Source: Scenedesmus sp. ARA3
Taxonomy: Eukaryota > Chlorophyta > Chlorophyceae > Sphaeropleales > Scenedesmaceae
Length of the DNA: 64,000 nucleotides
Direction of reading: 5' to 3'
NCBI GenBank assembly: GCA_004335835.1
Contig: RWJK01001242.1
Coordinates: 16,315-80,314 of the forward strand
Position numbers and translations under genes: made by a program. Below, piece by piece: positions 20,936-32,831 of the stretch (position 1 is the stretch's first letter; each line of letters begins with the position of its first letter). The notes below the pieces were generated by a model. The model was given only the letters and a program-made list of their open reading frames with translations, ran no database searches and had not been told where the DNA came from.

Positions 20936-22815
20936 CTTAGACTTCATGCCTGTCACGCTCTTGCCGTGCGCCTCCTGCATGGCCAGCGTCAGCCGGCGCG
21001 ACAGCTCCTGCAAGAAACACAGTAACGTAACAGGCAGTGAGGAATGTGCGGGCAGGCATGCAGGCAGGTGCGAGGCATACACGGTGGTGAACGCCTCCTG
21101 CATGGCCAGCGTCAGCCGGCGCGACAGCTCCTGCAGGCAGGATACCAGCATGCAGAAGCAGACAAGAAAAAATCAGCAGGCAAATGGGAGTGAATACGCA
21201 GGTGCAGCCGCAGCTGGTGTGAGTATACCCGTACAAAATCGAAATCATCAGGGGCTGCTGCTGGATTTGCTGATTTCACAGCAGCAACATAGCAACATTG
21301 TTGTTTGTGTAGGTTGCAGCCGCGCCGCTGCCAGCAGGCCGGGCCTCTGCCCTGCCGCTGCACATCTCCTGCTGCTGCTGCTGCTGCTGCCGCTGCCGCA
21401 CCTCTGCGCCTGTGTCGATGGCCTCCTGGGTGATCTCCACTGACTTGGGCACCTGGTTGCCGTTCATCACCACCTGCAGCTCAGAACATCACCCATACAT
21501 GCAGGCAAAAGCCGTCAGAATAGTTTGCTGTGCAAAACACACAGCGATTTGGGCGAAGTTTTTGGCGAAATAAGCAATGGTGTGACATTGGACGTTGCAA
21601 ACATGGTGTCAAGAACCTGAGCAACAACACGGAACAGCGTGAACTCTGCAGACAGCTGGTGTTATGTTGGATGCTTGATGCAGTATAGTAAGGCATCATC
21701 ATCAGAACACATGCAGCAGGCGCTTGCAGGGACTTGCATGAACCTGCAGGAGCTCACCTTGACAGTCTCATCCTCATCGTAGCCATCAAACTCGGTGCTG
21801 CACGCATAAACATGCACAAACAATTGAGCAGCGGCAGGAGAAAGCGCAAACTGCTTAGCATTATGAACTGCGGTGCACCAGGGGTCAGTGCTGGTTGTGC
21901 AGGTGCAGTCAGGTCATCAAGCAGCAGACCAGGTCAAACAGGCAGCACAGCAAGGCATAGCAACCGAAGCATCAAGCTGCAAACAGCATGCTGTTTGTAA
22001 GAAAGGATAGCAAATATCAGCGCATTTGTGCAGCAATGCATGCAACAACATGTGCTGTCCTGCAAGTTCTCCGCTGCAGCACGCCCAGCCCCAAACACAT
22101 CACTGCAGTGCCACAGCCTGCCCAGCACTTGCAGGAACCAGCACATATTGCTCCAACTACAGCTACTCACGCATCGAGCTCTGCCTGCACCCGCTGCGTC
22201 TCCACCTGCACCAGCTGCTGCGCCTTCTTCACACTCTCCATCAGCTTGCCCATGTCAAAGGGGTTGGGCATGCCACCACCGCCACCCTGCAGCAACCAAA
22301 CAGCCAGACAGATGATACGTTGAAAAATAAGATGCAAAGTCACAAGCTATATGAGCGTATAAAACGCCAGGGCTGCTTGACCTCAGTCCTGGGACAGATA
22401 TGCATGCAGCAGAACAGTCACACAGTACGGTGGTCCTCGAGTCGCTGCCGCGCTGCTGGCACGCTCACCTCCTTGTTTCCGCCACCGAAGAGAGCCTGGG
22501 CCTTCAGTTGCCGTCTGCTCATGGCTGGCCGCACACACCTGGGTGATGTTCACACGATCTGGTCAGCTGTTTGCCCAGCACAGATGCATTGGTCAAGATG
22601 CACCATTGTGACCCATTGTCACCTGCTGTGCTGCTTCTGCGATACACGTGCAGCCAGGCCAGCCCTCTGAGGCATTGCGCACAACATCGTTGCGTTTGCT
22701 GCTGCTGTGCTGACGTGAAGGGTAAAGGATGGTGGAAGTAGTCAAAGTAGCGAAGAAAGTTGATTCTGTGCAACGAGAGCGTCCAAGAAAGCTGATAGGA
22801 AGAACGAGGTGACAC
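20867..22815 (-). CDS. YbaB/EbfC-family protein, plastid STIC2-like
   Basis: Six exons keep phase: 22815-22623, 22524-22469, 22286-22171, 21797-21758, 21473-21402 and 21007-20867 (205 residues). The first two encode a likely transit peptide ending before ALFGGGNK. The rest is a complete YbaB/EbfC domain: FDMGKLMESVKKAQQLVQVE, TEFDGYDEDETVKVVMNGNQ, VEITQEAID, then LAMQEAHGKSVTGMKSKM. The family forms homodimers; bacterial members bind DNA, and the plant homologue STIC2 acts in thylakoid protein targeting. The match covers the whole domain. The first exon and start are the least certain part: a shorter form starting at the ATG of MSRRQLKAQ (22521) is possible and would lack the transit peptide. 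The start of the last exon is echoed upstream at about 21088-21135, identical over 44 bases. Confidence 0.86.
20964..21135 (-). repeat. Exon 6 5'-edge echo in the YbaB-like gene
   Basis: Forty-four bases (20969-21012) encoding ELSRRLTLAMQEA recur without change at about 21091-21134, again behind a cag acceptor. The perfect match suggests a recent duplication. Use of the upstream acceptor would give a different C-terminus. Confidence 0.88.
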
Positions 22816-25800
22816 GCAAGACCTGTCCTTGACTGCTCAGCTGCCACTTGTTGTGCTTGTACTCTGGCTCACTAATCGAACGTATCACATGTAAGCAGCA
22901 AACATGCTGATGTTGTTGATATTTTGGATCGTATCGATACTGCAGGGGCATCTGCAGGCATGTGATGGTGATGCTGACAAACAGGTCAGCAAAAACAAAG
23001 TGAAAGTTGAGCAAGCAGCGCATGCACACAATCTGCTGGTACTTTTTATGTTAATAAAAAAGTTCATTTAGATTTATCTGAAAAGCACGATAAATCCACT
23101 CCTAGCAGCTGTCAGTGTGTAGACGAGTGCATTGCAGCAAAGCATGTAGCACCGTAAGCCCTCAACCCACAAGCTGAAGCAGCTGAAACACACAGCAGCA
23201 GGCCACACCAGCCATGCCACCCCGTTCCCAAAACATATTCCCACACAAGAACGACGCATGCACACACAAGGATACAGGGACAGCAGCGAAAACCTGTGCA
23301 GCACTAGAGATAACACCATACATGCAATAAATGGCAGTCAGCCACACACCATGCTGCATATCACGCCAGCTGCCTGTACTGCCATTCCCAACACCGTACA
23401 TGGTGAGGATGGCGAGCCTGGAGCTGCTCCCCAGAAAGTTTGCATGTACAAACGGGTGTTTAAAAAATCATCCAACCTGCCACAGCTGTCACAGGCAGGT
23501 GCCACGGTGGCCAGAAGCCCATGCAGAATTGTACAAGGACAACACGCATAGGTGCTTTGCCAAGCCGCTACGACTGTCTATGCAGATACTCAGGCCCACA
23601 TGCCACCCTGCGCAACAAGGCAGGATCGCCGACTGGCGCAACACAGGATCAAGGCAAGTAACTGACAACACATGTGCGCAGCGGGCTGTGCCATGTACAT
23701 GCTTGCGCCCTGCAGTGAGCCAAACAGAAGCAGAAGCGCTGCAAACCCAGCCACGCAGCGAGACGTTCATGTTGGTGGGCTGCACCTCGTTTGTGAAACT
23801 GGCACCTCTGGCACGAAGCAGCACGACAGCCAAGTATGCTGCAGCCGCCAACGCCAATGCTTGTAACAAACCAAGCCTTGTGTGTGATATATACATGTAG
23901 TCACGATGTAAAGGTGCTGCTTCACCTGCTGCAGTACACAGGACAGCCCTGGCAGCTGCTGCACTCAATGCCAGGTCAACGCCAGACCCCGGCTCAGGCT
24001 TGCAGCCACAGCAATACACTGGTGCTCATCATACCAGTGTACCTTTGAGCGCAACACGCAAGCACACAGACAAGACGAACTAGCCATGTCCGGGCCAAGT
24101 CCCCCGCTTTGATCCGCCATAGCATGCTACCTGACATAAGCTGCCAGCTGAGGTGCTGATTGGAGTGAAGTGAGCACCCATGACGGGCCTCAGCCAGACC
24201 AGGCTGAGCCCCACATGCTAGAATTCAAAACCAGAAGCCTAACACACACACCAATGCGAGGCAGGGTTCTCCATGCTGCGAGCTACGCAAACCCAAAACA
24301 GAGGTGAGTCTCAAACCACAGCGCCCCAGGCACCCAATGTGGGGCCGTCGCAGGACCCATCACCAACCAGAAATCAGCGCCCCAGCCTGGCGGCAAATCC
24401 TTGCCTGGCCTTGCATCATCGCCAAGAGCATACTCTTTAGAAGTACACATGAGTCCTGTCTGCCTGTTTTATGTTGCAGCGCTGCGCTGCTGCTGCTGCA
24501 AGCACTGCTGAAAGACTCGCTCACTGCGCCAAGTTGTGCAGCACATCTGCATGTGTAACAGGCCCCTCAGGCCTCAGCCTCCGCACACGCTGCTAACTGC
24601 ACCCCTAAGGTCCACATTGCAGTCATCACACACCCCTGCGCTGCTCAGCGCAATCATCACAGACACACCTGCCAACAAAGGCCTGACTAGCGACACACGC
24701 ACACATGCACACCTAGCAACAGGACACTTCTTTCAGCCACACACCCCTGGCACCATCATGCACAGGGAGGGAGGCACGCCCAAGCCTAAGCCTACACTCA
24801 TATCCTAGACCAGAGCTCGACAACAAGCGAGCACGGCGTCACCCACCGTCATACGGATGCCCACACCAAGCAAACACGCACACATGGCAATGCATGCCAG
24901 CCTGTTGCAGCTGACGGGGAGCGCAGTCAAAAGCTAGCTAACAAAGTGCCGCCCAGACCAGGCATGGTTGATGTGGCGGGCAGAGATAGGCGCCTAACAC
25001 TCTGACGACTAGGTGCTACCATCTACCAAAGCACGCTGTTGTACTGTGCTGAAGCACGCCTGGTACTAATCCAAAGCACATGATACCGCAAGCACATCCA
25101 GCAGCATCCTATTGCAGCTGCCACAGGCATAGGGTAGTGCCGCAATGCCTGCTTGAGCAGCTGTTCCAAAACCTCGAACAACATAGCACAGATACCACAA
25201 GCAAAGTAACTGCCATCGTGCAAGCACCTCGCACCGCCCTCCCGCTACTCTTTTGTCACCCACTGCCGCTCACTACCGCCTGATACCTGACACCCGACAC
25301 GCATGCCACACCCTGAACAGAAGAATCAGGTGTGCCACAGCCACACAGATGATGCGGGGCACATGCTGCTGCAGCTGCTAGACGCAGCTGCACACAGCCC
25401 TCAGTATATATTCGAACATTGTGAAACCAGTCATTCCCCGGGTGACACCTTGCTCTCATGCATAAACCGCACCACACAGAGCAGCTGAAGACGCCACACT
25501 GCCATCCAAGCAACCGCTCCTGCTGTTGTACAGGACAGACGATGCATGCATGCAAACATTCCGCCACCCCTTGTGCAAGGCGACTCACCATCACATGATC
25601 ACGTCACACACCAGCACCACGGCGAGGTGCTGCTGCTGCTCTTTCCACCAGATTCTCTGCCACTGCCTTTCACACGCACACAAGCCTTGACAAGCGACTG
25701 CCAGCAGATCCACCGCTCATTTCCACATAAGCTGCAGGCACAATTGCGCTGCACGCACAGCAGTCAAGTGACTCCCCTAACAGCAGACCATTGCACTGCT

Positions 25801-25970
25801 CACACAGCAGTCTCAATGTTCTGCTTGACAAAATGTTGACCAAGCCAGCCGCAGCCCGCACGCTGCTGCTGCAAGCGCCAGCAGGCCTGCAAGCTCCTTA
25901 TAGCACAAGCTCCAGGCTGCTGACGCAGCAGCAGCAGCACAAGCACCAGCCCTACTGCCGCTTGTACTGC
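22816..25970. other. 3.1 kb without a supported gene
   Basis: This stretch holds the promoter side of the YbaB-like gene and the 3' side of DGAT2. The middle is CA-rich and lacks long conserved frames. The one segment that looks protein-like is on the minus strand at about 23767-23890, with a hydrophobic helix (LLQALALAAAAYLAVVLLRA) followed by FTNEVQPTNMNVSLRG. It may be an exon of an unrecognised membrane protein, but I could not extend it. Confidence 0.35.
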
Positions 25971-28900
25971 TCACGTGACCACCAGCTCGCGGTCGTCCCA
26001 GCCGTACTGCCCGCGGTACTTCTCGTACAGCGCCACCAGCGCATCCACCAGCTGCGCGTGTGCTGCCTCCACCGCCTCGGCATAGCCGGGCTGGCCTGGC
26101 GCGATCCTCGGCACCGGGATGGGCGCACCCACCGCCATGAACAGCGGCTCACTGCACAACAGGACAAACAGAGGCACGGAGTGCAGAAACACGGCTCAGC
26201 TTTGGCGCGCCTACTGCCACAAACAGCGGCTCACTGCACGGAATATGAAAAAGAGCAAAAAAGACAAGAACAGTGCAGGATCACACGTCAGCTGAATTGC
26301 AGGAGGAAAGCTACGATGGGCAAAGTTTCCGAAGCGCTGCTGCACATAGAGTGACCACACCACACTATCTTGAGTTTGCTGCAGGCGGCCACGCTGTGCG
26401 CAGTCGCAGGCAGCAGCACCGGCCCGAGCCCTGCTTCAGACTCACTTGCGTGGCATGAGCGTGCCCCAGCGGCCCTTTGGGTAGCCCAGCGCCATGCGCA
26501 CCCGCCGCGCAAGCACCTCCCAGCTGCGCGGCGCCACCCAACTGCAAGGACAACAGCAGCACACAGCAGAAGAGGCACCGTCAGGCTTGATTGTGAATGT
26601 CTCTACGCGAACGCTGGACAAATGCTGCTGGTGGGAGATGGACATAAAGATAAAGATAAAGATGCACAATGACACAGCTGCACAAGTACACAGGCAACAG
26701 ACGCTCAATATCCAGGTGCACCTGCTTCTGCAAGCCTCACTGCTCGCAAGCCTCACTGCTCGCTGATCAACCAGCTGCGGCCCTTCCTGCAAGCCCTGGT
26801 GCTAGCTGCCCACCAGCTGCATCCAATCCTACTAGCTCCACTGCTCAGCCAGCCGCACCCTTCCTCACTGCTTGCTGCTCACCAGCTGCACCCCTTCCTG
26901 CAAGGCCCGCTGCTTGCTGCCCACCAGCTGCACCCGCTCCTGCAAGCCCCGCTGCTTGTGCTCACCAGCTGCACCCCTTCCTGCAAGGCCCCTGCACGCA
27001 GCACCCCTTCCTGCAAGCACTGCTTCTCGCCCCACTGCTGCGGCCTCACCTGAACAGCTTGCTGTTGCCAAAGTGGTACACGGGCACCAGCGGCACGCCC
27101 TGCTCCACCGCCAGCCGCACGAAGCCCTTGCGGTCCCGCACCTTGATCACCTCGCGGCCTTCCTCCCACAGGAACATCTCCGCGATGCCGCCAGGCACCA
27201 GCGACACAGAGCCCTACAGGACATGCAGCACAATAGGAGCGCATTCAGCGGTTTCGGTGGGTATACCAATGTAGCAGGCACACCACAGAGACATCTCCGA
27301 GATGCCGCCAGGCACCAACGACACAGAGCCCATCTCCGAGATGCCGCCAGTACACCTACACCAGACGGACAGTAACAGCAAGGTTCCAAATAACGCCCTC
27401 CAGCTACGCGCTGCTGCTTTGAACAGCTGCGCGCTGCTGCTTTGAACAAAAGCCGCTGTTGGAACACCCACCTGCTGCAGCAGCTTCCGGAACCAGCGCC
27501 GCGTGGCTGGCCGCGCGCCCGTCCACGCCATGATGTGGCGCCACACCGGCACGCTGAACACGCTGCTGGCTGCAATGCTGTACACGCGCAGGCCCGGCCA
27601 CACCTTGAGCATGAGGCTGATGCACAGCAGCTCGCTCACAGGGAACACGCCATGCGGGAAGCCTGCAGCACGAATGGAGGCGTATAGTGAGCCGCAGACA
27701 GCAGCACAGTCCCAATACATTTGCGCCGTGCCAATCGTGGCTGCTGCTGTGGATGTTGCTGTTTTCTGCAGTGCCTCCGTTGGTGCAACGGGCACATAGT
27801 ACTGCTACACCCGCACTTTTGATGCCTCGCTGCCACTGCATCACTGTGTTCATTGGAGTTACCCCTGTTGCACATGCACTGATGCAGCATTCCTCGATAT
27901 CAAGCTGCTGCTGCTTCACGAAGCACTCATAGCAAGCAACTAGCACATTTGTACGGCAGCATGGCCTCTGCCGCAGCCCCCAACCAAGAGTGCTGCAGCA
28001 GTTGCCGTCAACAGCCACATTAAGAGCTGCTGCTGCTGCTGCTGCTGCTGCTACTACTACTGCAATCAATTTCATCTGCTGCTGCTGCTGCTGCTTCTTC
28101 TTCTGCCCCTCGCTTGCTCCAACAAGCCGCACAGCATGCCCTTGCTCCTTCGCCTGCCACCCCTGCTGGTTGCTGCTGCCGCCACAAGCCAGCTCTTGCA
28201 CTGACACGGCTGCACTGACACACGGCTGCAAGCGTGCGACGACCTTTACTCTCAGCGCTACTGCTGCTGCTGCTGCTGCTGCTGCCAATGCCCTTCCCCA
28301 AGCCTCCTTGCTCCCCTGAGCCAGCCTCACCTGCGAAGATGTACTTGCCCTGCGGGTCCAGCTTCTGCTCCACTGCCAGGCTGAATGCAAAGTAGCGCCG
28401 CCAGCTGCTGACCAGCGTGCTGTGCTGGAAGCGCTCCCACAGCAGCGGCTCAGCTGGCAGCAGCACAGACAGGCAGATGCCTGCAGGAAAGCCACAAACA
28501 GCCAGCCAGCAGGTCAGGAACAGGCAGCAGGTGCGTCTGATGATATTTATTCTATTGCTGGTGTCACCAGGCAAGCTGAGGGGTGACATCACGCCTTGTG
28601 GAGCTGCTCGGTATGCTTGCAGGAAGCTGTTCTGCTGCCGTGTCCCACAGCAGCTGTGGGACAAAACCTTGGCCCCAAAAATGGCAGCTGCCAGCATTGA
28701 TGCCAGACTCTTAAGGCAATCCTCCAGGCAATCTCAGCGGTGCAGTGACCAGCACCAACAGTGAATCAAGGTGGTGCAGCATGTGGGGTTTGGACAGCTG
28801 CGCGCACCTGTGACGAACAGGCCTATGCCCCAGGCGGGAATCCTCCACGGCAGCAAGTAAGCTATCATGGCCAGCGTTGGAATCAGCACCAGCGTTGCTG

Positions 28901-29595
28901 TGTAGCCAAACATGGATGACATTGCAAGGAATGTGTCCAGTGCCTGCAGGACAGGCAAGGGCACCAGCAGAAGTACATATCAGCAGTGTTGCCATCAGCT
29001 GCAGCTCAGAAGCACGCTGCACAAGGCCCTGCCATTGCTGGGCAAGCACAGTCAAACAGCAATCAGGCACGCGTGCTGTTTAACTCGCTGCTTGGGCCAG
29101 CTAAGGCCTGCCCTGGCCACTGCCCGGTGTACCTCCCAGCCACTGCTGAGCAACTGCTGCACCTACCCGTAGTATGACGTTCTCCGGCCACGTCTCCATG
29201 CAGTAGCGCACGCCCGTCTTGTAATGCCCCTTGCTCATCGCATCGAAGCTGATGCGCGTCACGCACGGCCCGCCATCCTGCTGGCTGCTGTAAGCGTCGC
29301 AGGAGCTGGCAGTAGAGGTGCGCTTTGCCGGTTCGCAACCTGGATCACTGGTGCTGCTGCTTTCTCCTTCGTCCGAAGAGGTTCCCGAACAATTAACTAG
29401 AATAGGCGCCACAATAGCTGAGCTACTGCGCTTCAGCAGGCCCATCCCCATATTTAAGGCCGTGCTGCTGCTGCTGGTTTGAAGCATGGCTTCGCTGTTG
29501 CACACCACGTCGTGCGTGTCTCCACAACAGTCGTCTGGGGAAGCGCCCATGCCAGGAAGCTCCTGCTGCTGCTGCTTCACAACAGAGCCCAACAC
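25971..29595 (-). CDS. Type-2 acyl-CoA:diacylglycerol acyltransferase (DGAT2)
   Basis: Seven exons keep phase: 29595-29167, 28943-28808, 28480-28331, 27662-27472, 27213-27050, 26541-26446 and 26151-25971 (448 residues). The enzyme makes triacylglycerol from diacylglycerol and acyl-CoA in the ER membrane. Visible features are a Ser-rich N-terminal extension (~100 residues); a hydrophobic hairpin in exon 2 (FGYTATLVLIPTLAMIAYLL); SSWRRYFAFSLAVEQKLDP; the FPHG block at residues 240-243 (the family HPHG-type motif); and VPGGIAEMFLWEEGREVI near residues 308-325 with RKGFVRLAVEQG after it. The C-terminus PIPVPRIAPGQPG is typical. Green algae usually have several DGAT2 paralogues; which one this is cannot be told. 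The introns contain exon-edge echoes (27286-27350, 26205-26240), CAG runs and a minisatellite. The first ATG of the open exon is used as start. Confidence 0.92.
26205..26240 (-). repeat. DGAT2 exon 7 5'-edge echo
   Basis: The start of the last exon with its acceptor (26119-26157) is echoed at 26205-26240, about 85 bases upstream in transcript direction. Confidence 0.75.
26775..27035 (-). repeat. Minisatellite in DGAT2 intron 5
   Basis: Roughly six imperfect copies of a ~40-base unit (core caccagctgcaccccttcct, then gcaaggcccgctgcttg) fill most of the intron between exons 5 and 6 and stop at the edge of exon 5. Confidence 0.85.
27167..27350 (-). repeat. DGAT2 exon 5 5'-edge echoes (at 27286-27331 and 27331-27350)
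   Basis: The exon 5 start that encodes the essential VPGGIAEM block (27167-27219) is copied twice in the preceding intron, once nearly in full and once as a fragment. The two echoes abut each other. Confidence 0.85.
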
Positions 29596-30305
29596 CTGGC
29601 AGCGTACTCTAGGGGTACGAGCTGCTGTAATGATAGCTGTGATTGCTTAATATACAGACGAGCCTGCAGAAGCAGGCCCAGGCAACCACAAGGATCACAA
29701 CCAGTGTGCTGGGCACTCGGCCTGTCTCTGTCTACAGGTCTGAGCAATACCGCAGACGCAGCACGCGTAAAACTTTAGGCAGCGCTGCGTGGATTGCAGT
29801 TTGTTCCCCACGAGGCTACACAGAGGTGTCAGGGCAGGCAGCGTTACAGTGAATCACTGATTGATGAGTGTTCAAACATGATATCAGGCCTGTAAATGTT
29901 GTAAAACACTGATTGAACCAATGACGGCTTTCGCAAGGCTGTATCCCTCAGGGCAAGTGTGGCACTTTCATGGTGATCGTTGGCCCGGCTGCACAAACGA
30001 GAGATGTACATCGATATTTGTTAGGAGATTTTCAGAATCACTGGCAACATTTTTCCGCAGTGTGAGGCCACATCCCTGGTGATAAAGGGACATGTCGACA
30101 TGAACAAAGGGCGGGAAAGTTACGTCTGCTGTCACTGCTCTTAGTTGTGCAGCTGACGTGGTACCTTGCCAACACAGTAAGCGTCTCTATTGCTTTTGCT
30201 TGTCGTGCTACACCTCATACGCAACATGTACTGCCTGTACTCGAGTGACTGCACAGCAAATGCATTAGGCTTCAAGGCATCGCCGAGCGACAGCTACACG
30301 GCACA
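29596..30305. promoter_or_regulatory. Divergent intergenic region, DGAT2 / TPR protein
   Basis: About 710 bases lie between two head-to-head start codons. No named element is recognised and there is no long coding frame. Confidence 0.4.
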
Positions 30306-32123
30306 ATGAGTGCCCACGGTTCCCACGTATCTTCTGCTCACATCACAGACGCAAGCAGCAGGATACAGCAGGTGCTGCTCAGCAGTAGCAAACAGCAAGC
30401 TGGTGCCAGATAACTCAGCAGTGAACAAGTGGAGCTTTATATGCTGTAGCTTATTGGCGGCAAAAGATCAGGGTATGTGCAAAGCACGCAGCTATTCTCA
30501 GCTGACATGTTGTGCTGTGCCCGTAGTTGAGGGCAGCAGCAAAGCAAGCGCTGCTGCGACACAAGTTTCAGGAGGCCAGGCGCATCTTGGATGAGGCTGT
30601 GTCTCTTCACCCAGACAGTTACAAGGTGAGGGCAGCATGCACGTGCTGCTCCATGCGACGCACAGCAGCTGCAGGACATGGCAGAGCAGGCAGCGCAGGC
30701 TCTGGCACACGTATGTGAAGCTGTGCAAAGCGCTACACCATGTCAGTTAGGTATGCCGCTGCCTGGAACAGAACTCGAAATAGATTCTGGCATTCCTGCA
30801 AAGCTCGTCAACATCCAGCAGAGCACAGCAGCTGTTGCAGCTGCGCTTTTTACATGGTCGTACACAGGCGCTGTTCATGCCAGCAGTCGCAGACACCTCT
30901 GACGCCCCTGCCTGGCTGCTCTTACTGCTGCCACAGCTACACCGCCTGCGATGTGTTGCATCTGCATGCCTTGGCGACTATGAGGCGGCCCTAGGTGAGC
31001 AGCTGAGCAGCACAACAGAGGCATGGGTTGTGTGCCAAGCCCTGTGTCGCATGTAACACATACTGCAGCAGCGTGACACGCATACAACAGCAACAGCAGT
31101 TTTAAGCAGCAGCTAAGGGCTGACAGCAGTCACAGCAGCAGAGTCACTTCTTCAGCAGCAGCTGTAGCTGCTGCAGCAGCAGCAGCAACAGGGTTGGCAG
31201 CTTTGCCAGACCCCAAATCTTTGCAGTAGCAAGAGCAGCACATAGCAAGGCTGTGCCTGCTGCTAGCAGTAGCTAGCAGCCGCTGGAGCCACACCTTGTG
31301 ACACACACATGCTGCGAGTCTGTTTGGTACACACTATACAAGCAACCGTCATGGCGGCAACTTGTGGCCAAACACAGTTGATGCAAGGCTGCTGGTGCTG
31401 CTGCTGCAGAGGATGCTGAGGTGGTTGTTGAGCTGATGCCCAGCATGAGCTGCGGCTACTACCACAAGGGCTTCGCGCTGCACCAGCTGCATGACTACGC
31501 GGGCGCGGTGCGTGGCTGCAGACAGGCCTGCGGCAGCCGGCCTGCATGCTTATGAGTAAAAAGATATGATGCAGCTGGGGCTTGCATGCTGCAGGAAAAT
31601 TGATGGCACATGCTGCATAGTGTGCACAGTACGCTTGGCTGCTGTATGTAAATGACAGCAGCAGGACAGGCAGCGCAGTGGCATCCATGCCTGACTGTAG
31701 GCATGCGCAAAGGTGGCACTTGCACCACGAGCAATATGTTGGGCATCTTGCAGCCACGGCTGATGCTGCGACACACACAAACATACACCGGCCAGTCTGA
31801 CGTCAGCACAGGTGCCCAGCATGCACTTAACCTGACGCAGCTCATGTGTGTGTTTGTACGCGTTCCTGCAGGCACATGCGTTCCAGCAGGGTCTAGACCT
31901 GAACCCTACTGACAAAATCATGCGGCAAGGGTTCTGGGATGCAGTCAACTTGCTCAGCCAGGACAGGCCAGTGGGAGTGGCCCTGCAGCCAGGCCTGGCG
32001 GGTCCAGCAGCAGCAGCAGAGGGATCAGGCGCAGTTGCTGGAGGCGGCTTGTTGATGGGGCGTAAGGGGGCTGGCGGGGACCGCGCAGCAGACAACCTGG
32101 CAGCGCTGCTGGCGGACGACTGA
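30306..32123 (+). CDS. Small tetratricopeptide-repeat (TPR) protein
   Basis: Five exons keep phase: 30306-30371, 30527-30625, 30937-30994, 31410-31507 and 31872-32123 (190 residues). Three TPR units are readable: AKQALLRHKFQEARRILDEA with LHPDSYK; LHRLRCVASACLGDYEAALED with VELMPSM; and GYYHKGFALHQLHDYAGA with FQQGLDLNPTD. The tail (residues ~120-190) is Gly/Ala-rich with no known domain. TPRs bind peptides or partner proteins, commonly chaperones. There is no targeting signal or catalytic domain, so the partner is unknown. The first exon is short and rests on one ATG and a non-consensus donor (GTGCTG), so the N-terminus is the weak point. It shares its upstream region with DGAT2 and is tail to tail with the Dph6-like gene. 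Confidence 0.75.
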
Positions 32124-32831
32124 CCGCGGCTGCTTAGTGTAGCAGTTATGCAGCCGGCTGGGCCTTTACAACATGTTGATATATGTATCATAGGCGTGTA
32201 AGGCAATGCCGTGTTGGTTCTTTGAGAGCGTCTAGGCAATCCATGTGGCAGTGCAGCTGCAACCATCAGCATTGGATCGCTGGAATGAGTTGCCATCTTT
32301 TTTTCACGCTCCCCGGGAGTACTCAGTACCCAGTGGGCCGATACCAACATCGCAGTGTTGTTGACATGAAAGGTGTTACAATTGGGGGCAGCCATTGCCC
32401 ACCTGACTATCGTGTAGGCAGCTGGTGCTAGCGCTAGCCGTGGGTACGGCCCTAGGCCTAGGCCTGCCGGATCAAGTCTTGACACGTGGTTAGGCTTGGA
32501 AGCCCTGTCCTCGGTTACCAGTGTACTACGGGCCACGCCGTTTGGCACACAGCCTGTGACCTGAGGTCATGTGGCGCAGTCCATTCACTCAAGTCAGGCG
32601 GCTCAGCCGATGCTCAAGCATGCAGCTGTCGACAACATTCAGCCCTTGAAAGAGGGTGCAACTCAGTGGCGCTGACTAGTTTGGCCATAACTGGCATCCC
32701 AATGTTGGCAGCACCCGGCTGTAAAGCATGCTATGTGCAGCAGCACAGCCTGCACGGCAAGGCACACCTCTGCAATTGGTGGAATAGTTTAGACCAACAC
32801 TTGCGGCAGTCAGCAACAATGACAACCACTC
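32124..32831. other. Tail-to-tail spacer with poly(A) signals for both genes
   Basis: There is no exon. TGTAA at 32197-32201 (plus) suits the TPR gene, 74 bases after its stop. TTACA at 32376-32380 (TGTAA on the minus strand) suits the Dph6-like gene. Confidence 0.55.

Noticed and set aside
27404..28495. 363-codon open frame on the minus strand over DGAT2 introns
   Set aside because: It runs through two real exons in the wrong frame and through CAG tracts; only the phased DGAT2 exons encode conserved motifs.
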